DNA of 13,818 nt, taken from the NCBI GenBank assembly GCA_017745135.1, contig JAGIAB010000002.1, positions 1 to 13,818 of the forward strand, read 5' to 3'. Position 1 is the first letter of the stretch; the number at the start of each line of letters is the position of its first letter. Below the pieces are notes generated by a model. That model ran no database searches, was not told where the DNA came from, and worked only from the letters and a program-made list of their open reading frames with translations. This DNA comes from Flavisolibacter sp. (GTDB taxonomy: Bacteria; Bacteroidota; Bacteroidia; Chitinophagales; Chitinophagaceae). Positions 1-5,590 of this stretch are shown here, piece after piece. Both the position numbers and the translations under genes were made by a program.

Positions 1-35
1 CCTTCATGCACATGTATTGTTTGATCGTTGCTCAT
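1..35 (-). CDS. coxA: Start of a downstream gene, probably cytochrome c oxidase subunit I (partial, runs off the left edge)
   Basis: On the minus strand an ATG at 35-33 opens a frame that stays open to the window edge and encodes M-S-N-D-Q-T-I-H-V-H-E. A short polar, His-containing N-terminus like this fits the cytoplasmic leader of Bacteroidota CoxA proteins before the first transmembrane helix. The upstream in-frame alternative fails: the ATG at 46-44 reads M-I-L-I-stop. The gene would start 32 nt after the coxB stop, in the usual coxB-coxA order. Only 11 codons are visible, so the identity rests mainly on position. Any other downstream operon member remains possible. Confidence 0.5.
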   Translation of the reverse strand, partial: MSNDQTIHVHE

Positions 36-67
36 ATCAATATCATTTAAACCTAACGGTTAGTTTT

Positions 68-1120
68 TTACTTATTTAATAAAGCAGTTGGTTTGCTGTT
101 GGAAGTGGAATCAGCCGGTGAACCCGATCCATTAGCCGGGGTGGAGGAAGCATGCGCAATATCATACTGCGATTGCTTCTGAGCCAACCATACTCTGTGC
201 TCAGCTTCCGTTTCTACTACAATTACTCCTCTCATTCCGTAGTGACCTTGGCCACACATCTGGTCGCAGGAAATTTCATAGTTAAAATTCTCACCATACT
301 TTGCCCTCATCTCTTTAGTAGTGTACTTGGGTGTGAACCACATTGTGGTTGGCATCCCTGGAACGGCATCCATCTTTAGCCGGAAATGTGCCAGGCCCAC
401 ATCATGTATCACATCCTTTGAGCCAATAATAAATTTCACAGGTTTATTTACCACTACATGCACTTCGCCGTTAACAACTTTATCATCCCTGTTATCCGGG
501 TCTTCCCAAATTTGACCAAGCGGATTTGATTTCTCTTCGTTGATGTTCTTGTAATATTTTTTTCCAAGCTTTCCATCTTTACCGGGATAACGAAACTCCC
601 ATTTGAACTGGCTGCCTGTTACCTCAATTACCTGTGCATCTTTTGGAGCTTCCCCGGTAATCTGGAACCAGTAGAACAAACCAAAACCTACCAGTACAGT
701 TAGAGTGATAGCAGGGATTACTGTCCAGATAACTTCGAGTTTATTATTATGCGGATAATAATAAGCCTTCTGTCCTTCTCTTTCCTGGTATTTATAGGAA
801 AACCAAAACAAAAGTATTTGGGTTACGACAAATACAAAGAAGGTGATAGCAAGGGTGATCCATATCATGGTATCAATCTTCTCGCCATGGTCAGAAGTTT
901 CCGGAGGGAGAATTTTACCTTTCAGTTTTTCATTGCAGTACCACACGCCGAACAATCCTACAACTAAAAATACAAGCAGTAAAAAAGCATTGATGCGGTT
1001 GTTGTCTTTCCTTGTTTTTTCCTCGCCTTTTAAAATCGACACATATTCACTTGCCTTGGCAATCTGGAATACGATGATGAATCCCAACAGAAGCGCAACA
1101 ATTATCCAGGTAGTAGACAT
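68..1120 (-). CDS. coxB: Cytochrome c oxidase subunit II (CuA subunit)
   Basis: This 350-residue protein is the electron-entry subunit of an aa3-type haem-copper oxidase. It accepts electrons from ACIII or a cytochrome c and passes them through CuA to subunit I. CuA ligands are visible in the C-terminal cupredoxin domain: H239 (in V-I-H-D) and C285-D-Q-M-C289 followed by G-Q-G-H293-Y-G-M296. The electron-entry aromatic region lies near residues 171-177 (Q-F-K-W-E-F-R). There is no CxxCH, so no fused haem c domain. Hydrophobic segments fall at about 5-21, 44-62, 85-108 and 130-152; the last two match the canonical hairpin, and the first two are an N-terminal extension. Gln287 stands where many CuA proteins have Glu. 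The last 30 residues are a Ser/Pro/Ala/Asn-rich tail. The gene lies 86 nt downstream of actF, and that gap contains heptad arrays. Confidence 0.96.
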   Translation of the reverse strand: MSTTWIIVALLLGFIIVFQIAKASEYVSILKGEEKTRKDNNRINAFLLLVFLVVGLFGVWYCNEKLKGKILPPETSDHGEKIDTMIWITLAITFFVFVVTQILLFWFSYKYQEREGQKAYYYPHNNKLEVIWTVIPAITLTVLVGFGLFYWFQITGEAPKDAQVIEVTGSQFKWEFRYPGKDGKLGKKYYKNINEEKSNPLGQIWEDPDNRDDKVVNGEVHVVVNKPVKFIIGSKDVIHDVGLAHFRLKMDAVPGMPTTMWFTPKYTTKEMRAKYGENFNYEISCDQMCGQGHYGMRGVIVVETEAEHRVWLAQKQSQYDIAHASSTPANGSGSPADSTSNSKPTALLNK

Positions 1121-1129
1121 ATCAAAAAT

Positions 1130-1164
1130 GAATTTCTAATTTCTAATCTCTAATGACTAATCAC
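1130..1164. repeat. Heptad array, five units, next to the coxB start
   Basis: Five consecutive 7-mers on the plus strand: GAATTTC, TAATTTC, TAATCTC, TAATGAC, TAATCAC. Core TAATNNC, so the coding strand reads GNNATTA. The array ends 10 nt before the coxB ATG. The following 7-mer CGATTCT resembles the pattern weakly. Function unknown. Confidence 0.75.
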
Positions 1165-1174
1165 CGATTCTTGT

Positions 1175-1199
1175 TTAGAATTTAGTGCTTAGTGTTTCG
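1175..1199. repeat. Heptad array, four units, next to the actF stop
   Basis: TTAG recurs at 1175, 1182 and 1189, followed by TTCG at 1196, all exactly 7 nt apart. The coding strand therefore shows CTAA/CGAA every 7 nt. It begins 7 nt after the actF stop codon and is the stop-side partner of the array at 1130-1164. Confidence 0.65.
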
Positions 1200-1206
1200 T
1201 ACTTTT

Positions 1207-2454
1207 TTAAGTATGATGAATAATACTTTCTTTCAGGAACGGATGATTCTTGGCCAGTAACGGGTGTTTAGCCAAAGATTTTGCTGTAACAAACATAATC
1301 AGTCCCACAAATCCTGCTCCAATACCAAGATCCAGTAACATAAATGGCATGTGATCCGGAGAACCTGCCGGCATTACCATTTGGTAGAAGTCAAGCCAGT
1401 GTCCGAATAAAATGACCACAGACATCATAGTAACTGTTCCATAATTACGTTTAGAACTCCGGGTCATCAATATAAGAAACGGAGCTAAAAAGTTAATGAT
1501 AAGAGTAAGCCAGAACACACCCCTGTAAGGACCGCTATGGCTGCCGTCACCAATGCGCTTAATGAAATAAATGGTTTCTTCCGGAATGTTCGCATACCAT
1601 ATCAGCATGAACTGGGAGAACCACAAATATGTCCAGAAGATAGAAAAGGCAAACTGGAATTTTGCGAGGTCATGCAGGTGCTCCCTGTTGGTAAGCTCGA
1701 GATAACCCAAATTTTTCAGAAATACCACAAAAATTGTGATCAGCGCACAAGCCGCCACAAAACTGCTGGCAAAGGTGTACCAACTATACATGGTAGAGTA
1801 CCAATGCGAATCTAAGCTCATCAGCCAAAGCCAGGGAATAGATGACATAACCGTCAAAGCAAAAAGTACAATGTAAATGGCTGACCAAACTGTATTGTTC
1901 CAAATATATCTTTTACCTTCTTCAACCGAGAGTCTGCGGTTATCAATTTCTCTTGAAATATGACGTACTTTTCTTCCCAGCAACCACCAGCCGACAATGG
2001 TAATAATGGTCCATACGGTGAAGAAACCTCTATTTAAAAAACCGGATTTGAATTTAAGTGCGGCATCATGTTCAGCAGCATGTGAATCTGCCCAATGGTA
2101 AAGAACGTGATTCGGCCCCCAAACCAATACCATCAAAATAACAAATGTAATAACGCCTATTACAGGAACGCAGGCAGATATGGCTTCTGTTACTCTTCTG
2201 AAAGTGAGTGCCCAGCTTCCCCATGCTAGGGTAGTAGCACAGATAAAGAACATAGCTGCGTTTACTACCAATAAGAAATAAACGCTGTTTTGCAGAAGCG
2301 AAGCCCAAAACCGTGCAGAAACATGGTCATCAGCTTTCGAACCATGGGTGATGAATAAAATGATAACTGATAATAAACCCGCAGCCATCAAACCAATGCT
2401 CCAGGTATTGTATTTTTTAGGAATTTCAAATCGTTCTCTGAATGTTAATGCCAT
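1207..2454 (-). CDS. actF: Alternative complex III subunit ActF (NrfD-like membrane subunit)
   Basis: An integral membrane subunit of the menaquinol:cytochrome c oxidoreductase ACIII and the shorter of its two NrfD/PsrC-like proteins. About ten hydrophobic helices can be traced, beginning just after M-A-L-T-F-R-E-R-F and ending before the hydrophilic C-terminus N-H-P-F-L-K-E-S. Conserved-looking polar or aromatic membrane positions include W-T-Y-L-W-F-S-Q and H-W-L-D-F-Y. The ATG at 2454 (415 residues) is preferred: the open frame extends upstream only to a TTG that abuts the actE stop, and TTG starts are uncommon in Bacteroidota. This leaves a 21-nt gap after actE, consistent with co-transcription. 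In published ACIII structures ActF pairs with ActC in the membrane core; whether it binds quinol here cannot be read from the sequence. Confidence 0.93.
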   Translation of the reverse strand: MALTFRERFEIPKKYNTWSIGLMAAGLLSVIILFITHGSKADDHVSARFWASLLQNSVYFLLVVNAAMFFICATTLAWGSWALTFRRVTEAISACVPVIGVITFVILMVLVWGPNHVLYHWADSHAAEHDAALKFKSGFLNRGFFTVWTIITIVGWWLLGRKVRHISREIDNRRLSVEEGKRYIWNNTVWSAIYIVLFALTVMSSIPWLWLMSLDSHWYSTMYSWYTFASSFVAACALITIFVVFLKNLGYLELTNREHLHDLAKFQFAFSIFWTYLWFSQFMLIWYANIPEETIYFIKRIGDGSHSGPYRGVFWLTLIINFLAPFLILMTRSSKRNYGTVTMMSVVILFGHWLDFYQMVMPAGSPDHMPFMLLDLGIGAGFVGLIMFVTAKSLAKHPLLAKNHPFLKESIIHHT

Positions 2455-2475
2455 TACAATCTTTTTAGAACTCAA

Positions 2476-3123
2476 TTATTTTTTTGTTGAATCAGTTGCT
2501 GCTTTCGTTGCAGTTGAATCTGCCGTACTTCCACCACCTTGTTTCGACCTGATATATTTAATTACCCACCAGCGTTCTTCAGGTGTTAACTGCGATGCAT
2601 AGCTTCCCATAGTACGAATTCCATACGTAATCACATGAAAATAATGACCATCGGACAAAGCCTTAATGTTTGGTGCAGTAAAGTTAGCCGGAACAGGTGC
2701 ATAAGCGCCACCTGCAGGCAAAGGACCGTTACCATCTAATTTATCACCATGACAAACACCGCAATAAATCAGGTACAATCTTTCCGCTTCTCTCATGGCA
2801 GCCTTGGTTGCAGCCATTGAATCCAACGGATTTTTCAAACTATTGGCTGCTGCCAGGCCGGCTGAATCATTTGTGAGGTGGTAAGAGATCATTTCTCCTC
2901 TTGCTACAGTACCGGGTACAGGCACTCCTGTATAGTTAATGCCTCTTCTTTTCAGGGAATCAAACTCTCCTTCCACATCGTTATAGCCATAAGTTTCGTA
3001 AGCACGGCTGTAGTACATATCCGGCATGTAAGCACGTCCCGGATCATCGCCTTTTGCACCACCGCAGCTTACAAAACCAAGGGCTAAAGAAAAAACTCCT
3101 GCTGCAATTAGTATTCTTTTCAT
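2476..3123 (-). CDS. actE: Alternative complex III subunit ActE (monohaem cytochrome c lipoprotein)
   Basis: This 215-residue periplasmic cytochrome c subunit of ACIII lies near the electron exit towards the oxidase. It has an N-terminal signal peptide with a lipobox-like end F-V-S-C20, so it is probably anchored by lipid at Cys20. One haem site is visible, C121-G-V-C124-H125, with a likely distal Met172 in G-I-R-T-M-G-S-Y. The W-W-V-I-K-Y-I helix near 185-191 matches the C-terminal helix of class I cytochromes c. The last 20 residues are a Thr/Ala/Ser/Lys-rich tail. The gene lies 15 nt after actD and ends 21 nt before the actF ATG, so the three are tightly coupled. Confidence 0.95.
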   Translation of the reverse strand: MKRILIAAGVFSLALGFVSCGGAKGDDPGRAYMPDMYYSRAYETYGYNDVEGEFDSLKRRGINYTGVPVPGTVARGEMISYHLTNDSAGLAAANSLKNPLDSMAATKAAMREAERLYLIYCGVCHGDKLDGNGPLPAGGAYAPVPANFTAPNIKALSDGHYFHVITYGIRTMGSYASQLTPEERWWVIKYIRSKQGGGSTADSTATKAATDSTKK

Positions 3124-3138
3124 TCAATAATTTGTTTA

Positions 3139-3729
3139 TTAGCTAACCGCTTGTACTTGTTTTTGAAAAGGTTTTTTGTCATCAGCGTAACTGCCAATCC
3201 ACCATCCTGTTTCTTTGATTTGTGTATTTACTTCTTTTGCCCCAAGTCCGTTCAGAAAATCAGAAACTTCACCTTCATTTGTTTTATCCGTACACTCAAT
3301 AGCCATTACAAAAAGATCATCTGTTGCACGGGGGTGGAAATGGTCTTTCTTTACAAATGGAGCTAATTGACAGAGATAGCAAAACGTCAACACCATTCCA
3401 ACAGCCGAAAACAAAACGGTCATTTCAAAAGTGATCGGAATCCATGCTGGTAATGCAAAGAAAGGCTTTCCTCCAAAGTTCAAAGGCCAGTCGTAAGTCA
3501 ACGCCCAGGTAATGAAACCAAGTGCCGTGCAGGTACCTGCCAAGCCATAAAAGAAACCGGCAGTATGCAGGCTGGTATCACGTAAGCCAAGTGCAGCATC
3601 CAGCCCGTGAACAGGCATTGGTGTGTACACATCGTGAATTTTATAACCTGCCCGACGTACCTGTTTTACAGCAGGAAACAAGACCGCTTCATCATCAAAG
3701 CTTGCAACAACAAATTTTTTTTCAGCCAT
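3139..3729 (-). CDS. actD: Alternative complex III subunit ActD (DUF3341 protein)
   Basis: This 196-residue membrane subunit of ACIII belongs to the DUF3341 family. The family signature region is clear near the N-terminus: F-D-D-E at 11-14, R-R-A-G-Y at 25-29, then Y-T-P-M-P-V-H-G-L-D at 35-44. Two transmembrane helices follow at about 56-79 and 91-120, and a soluble C-terminal region at about 125-196. It carries no cofactor motif. In known ACIII structures ActD is a two-helix peripheral subunit of the membrane arm with no assigned redox role. It sits between actC and actE in the standard order. Its 112-nt leader contains two AGC-type heptad arrays separated by a polypurine tract. Confidence 0.95.
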   Translation of the reverse strand: MAEKKFVVASFDDEAVLFPAVKQVRRAGYKIHDVYTPMPVHGLDAALGLRDTSLHTAGFFYGLAGTCTALGFITWALTYDWPLNFGGKPFFALPAWIPITFEMTVLFSAVGMVLTFCYLCQLAPFVKKDHFHPRATDDLFVMAIECTDKTNEGEVSDFLNGLGAKEVNTQIKETGWWIGSYADDKKPFQKQVQAVS

Positions 3730-3734
3730 AATTA

Positions 3735-3758
3735 AGCTTTTAGCTTTCAGCCGTTAGC
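3735..3758. repeat. Heptad array, four units, next to the actD start
   Basis: AGC recurs at 3735, 3742, 3749 and 3756 (plus strand), exactly 7 nt apart, with variable bases between. On the coding strand this is GCT every 7 nt, ending about 6 nt before the actD ATG. Confidence 0.7.
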
Positions 3759-3770
3759 GCTTTTGCTGAC

Positions 3771-3798
3771 GACCTTTCTTTTTATTTTCTTTTTTTAG
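3771..3798 (-). other. Polypurine tract in the actC-actD spacer
   Basis: The coding (minus) strand between the two AGC-type arrays is almost pure A/G apart from one T, so the plus strand is a polypyrimidine run. It lies about 42 nt before the actD start. It could be an A-rich unstructured linker between the arrays. No function can be assigned. Confidence 0.4.
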
Positions 3799-3805
3799 TC
3801 CACTT

Positions 3806-3836
3806 AGCTAATAGCTACAAGCTAATAGCCAATAGC
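3806..3836. repeat. Heptad array, five units, next to the actC stop
   Basis: AGC recurs at 3806, 3813, 3820, 3827 and 3834, exactly 7 nt apart. Units include AGCTAAT, AGCTACA, AGCTAAT, AGCCAAT and AGCTATT. The array lies 5 nt after the actC stop and is the stop-side partner of the array at 3735-3758. Confidence 0.8.
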
Positions 3837-3841
3837 TATTC

Positions 3842-5284
3842 CTAATGAACATGCTCGTGAGCAAATCTTTCCACCGGTTCAGCCTCTACCACATCCATTT
3901 TCTCTTTATAGTTTTCACCGCTCTTTTTCAGAATATGTTTGATCTCTGCAATTGCAATTACAGGGAAGAATTTAGAGAAGAGGAAGTAACAGGTAAAGAA
4001 CAATCCAAACGTACCCAGGTAGAATCCAACTTCCCAAATAGTGGGTGTGTAGTAAGCCGACCATGATGATGGCAGGTAATCACGATACAAGGAAGTAACG
4101 ATGATCACAAAACGCTCGAACCACATACCAATATTCACCAGGATGGACATGAAAAATGTAACCCAGATATTTCTTCTCATCTTTCTGAACCAGAAGATCT
4201 GCGGAGAAAGAACGTTACATCCCATCATCAGGTAATAGCTCCAGCCATAAGGACTTGATAAATCAACACGGTTATAGCGGAAAGCAAACCACTCGTAATC
4301 AACGTAGGAATACCAGGCGATGAATAACTCAGTGAGATAAGCAATACCTACAATAGAACCGGTCAACACAATTACTTTATTCATCACTTCAATGTGCTCG
4401 ATCGTGATGTAGTCTTCCAGGTTTAAAACTTTTCTTGTTACCAATAACAGTGTTTGCACCATAGCAAATCCTGAGAAGATGGCACCTGCAACAAAGTAGG
4501 GAGGGAAGATGGTAGTATGCCATCCCGGAATTACTGAAGTTGCAAAGTCGAAGGATACGATGGTGTGTACCGAAAGTACAAGAGGAGTTGCGAGGCCCGC
4601 CAATACCAGCGATAAGGCTTCATGTCTTTGCCAGTGCTTGGTTGATCCTGTCCATCCAAAGGCCATAACTCCATAAAACATTTTCCTCCATTTCAATTTG
4701 GCACGGTCGCGGAGTGTGGCAAGGTCGGGTATTAAACCGGAGTACCAGAATAAAAGTGATACGGTAAAATAAGTTGAGATGGCAAATACGTCCCAAAGAA
4801 GCGGTGAGTTAAAGTTCACCCACAAAGGACCACGGGTGTTGGGATAAGGAAGCGTAAAGAAGGCGTTCCATACACGACCCATGTGCCAGATCGGGAATTG
4901 TCCCGCACACATTACCGCAAAAATGGTCATGGCTTCAGCAGCACGGTTTACACCTGTTCTCCATCCCTGCCTGAAGAGCAACAAGATCGCAGAGATCAGG
5001 GTTCCGGCGTGACCAATACCCACCCACCATACGAAGTTGGTAATATCCCATCCCCAACCTACTGTTTTGTTCAGGTTCCATTGGCCGGTACCAAACCAAA
5101 CCTCACGGGTTACTGAAATCACACCAAATAATAAAAGTGCAACTGAGATCAAAAAGCCGATCCACCAAAGCCTGCTTGGCGCTGCTTCTACGGGGCGGCA
5201 AATATCTTCTGTTACCTGGTGATAATCTTTATTCCCTTCTACCAGTGGTGGTCTTACCTGCGATTCGTATTTAAGTAATGCCAT
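3842..5284 (-). CDS. actC: Alternative complex III subunit ActC (NrfD/PsrC-type menaquinol-oxidising subunit)
   Basis: This 480-residue polytopic protein of the NrfD/PsrC family is the probable menaquinol-binding membrane subunit of ACIII. About ten transmembrane helices are visible, the first near 38-58 and the last near 418-438. Polar residues within or next to helices that could line the quinol site include H134 in W-H-M-G-R, D165 in L-L-W-D-V-F and D246 in V-S-F-D-F-A. These are assigned by their membrane-embedded context, not by alignment. The His/Glu-rich C-terminus (H-E-H-V-H) is soluble. In ACIII, electrons from quinol at ActC go to the Fe-S clusters of ActB, encoded immediately upstream. 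The 306-nt leader is the longest gap in the operon. Confidence 0.96.
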   Translation of the reverse strand: MALLKYESQVRPPLVEGNKDYHQVTEDICRPVEAAPSRLWWIGFLISVALLLFGVISVTREVWFGTGQWNLNKTVGWGWDITNFVWWVGIGHAGTLISAILLLFRQGWRTGVNRAAEAMTIFAVMCAGQFPIWHMGRVWNAFFTLPYPNTRGPLWVNFNSPLLWDVFAISTYFTVSLLFWYSGLIPDLATLRDRAKLKWRKMFYGVMAFGWTGSTKHWQRHEALSLVLAGLATPLVLSVHTIVSFDFATSVIPGWHTTIFPPYFVAGAIFSGFAMVQTLLLVTRKVLNLEDYITIEHIEVMNKVIVLTGSIVGIAYLTELFIAWYSYVDYEWFAFRYNRVDLSSPYGWSYYLMMGCNVLSPQIFWFRKMRRNIWVTFFMSILVNIGMWFERFVIIVTSLYRDYLPSSWSAYYTPTIWEVGFYLGTFGLFFTCYFLFSKFFPVIAIAEIKHILKKSGENYKEKMDVVEAEPVERFAHEHVH

Positions 5285-5292
5285 ATTTTATA

Positions 5293-5323
5293 AGCTATGA
5301 GCTGTTAGCCATTAGCCACAAGC
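5293..5323. repeat. Heptad array, five units, next to the actC start
   Basis: AGC recurs at 5293, 5300, 5307, 5314 and 5321, exactly 7 nt apart. The coding strand reads GCTN plus three variable bases, five times, ending 8 nt before the actC ATG. It has the same AGC core as the arrays in front of actD. Confidence 0.8.
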
Positions 5324-5350
5324 TCTGTTATTTTATTTCGGTCCATCCGA

Positions 5351-5366
5351 TCCCGCTAAGGCGGGA
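5351..5366. repeat. GC-rich hairpin flanked by short direct repeats
   Basis: TCCCGC, loop TAAG, GCGGGA: a perfect 6-bp stem in an otherwise A+T-rich spacer. CCATCC occurs on both sides (5343-5348 and 5367-5372). GGTCC at 5340-5344 could instead pair with GGACC at 5364-5368, so two exclusive folds are possible. No U tract follows in either direction, so it is not a standard terminator. A REP-like palindrome is a reasonable guess. Confidence 0.5.
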
Positions 5367-5565
5367 CCATCCTTGCACAGCCCTTGCTTATTTCACACTC
5401 ACTACTGATTGCAAACTGTGAGACTAATTGAGATATGCTCAACAGAATTACAGAGCGATGCAGTGAGTGACACAACAGGAGCTAATAGCAGCAATTTTGA
5501 TGGTCACGTTTTATTCAACTTTATTCTAAAGAACTGTTCGAACAAAAAAAGTTTCTTCAACCTAA

Positions 5566-5583
5566 GTTCCCCTACCGGGGGAC
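5566..5583. repeat. GC-rich hairpin just after the actB stop
   Basis: GTTCCCC, loop TACC, GGGGGAC form a 7-bp stem with one G-T type pair. It begins 8 nt downstream of the actB stop in transcript orientation. It is not followed by a U run on the transcript, so it fits an mRNA-stabilising or attenuating stem, or a dispersed palindrome, better than an intrinsic terminator. Confidence 0.5.
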
Positions 5584-5590
5584 AGGGGGC

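Larger units (their letters stand above)
5285..5590 (-). other. 306-nt non-coding spacer between actB and actC
   Basis: I see no credible gene here. From the actC side it holds an AGC heptad array (5293-5323), a hairpin TCCCGC/GCGGGA (5351-5366) flanked by direct CCATCC repeats, an 8-nt inverted repeat CACTCACT/AGTGAGTG (5396-5403 and 5462-5469), two more AGC units 7 nt apart (5480, 5487), a GTTCGAAC palindrome (5534-5541) and a second GC-rich hairpin (5566-5583) beside the actB stop. No CAAAnnTA match to a minus-strand promoter box was found. The spacer may be a small repeat-element insertion or a segment that separates actB from actC expression. Confidence 0.55.

Noticed and set aside
51..67. 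CTAAC/GTTAG palindrome followed by a T run between coxB and the next gene
   Set aside because: The arms are 5 nt with a one-base centre, too tight for a stable hairpin, and the T run lies on the non-transcribed side for the operon.
1130..1199. CRISPR-like array
   Set aside because: The units are 7 nt, contiguous and degenerate, with no spacers and no cas genes.
2455..2475. Longer actF beginning at TTG immediately after the actE stop
   Set aside because: The ATG seven codons downstream begins a typical N-terminus, and TTG starts are unusual in Bacteroidota.
5566..5583. Intrinsic terminator after actB
   Set aside because: The stem is good but no U run follows on the transcript, and the downstream genes complete the same complex.
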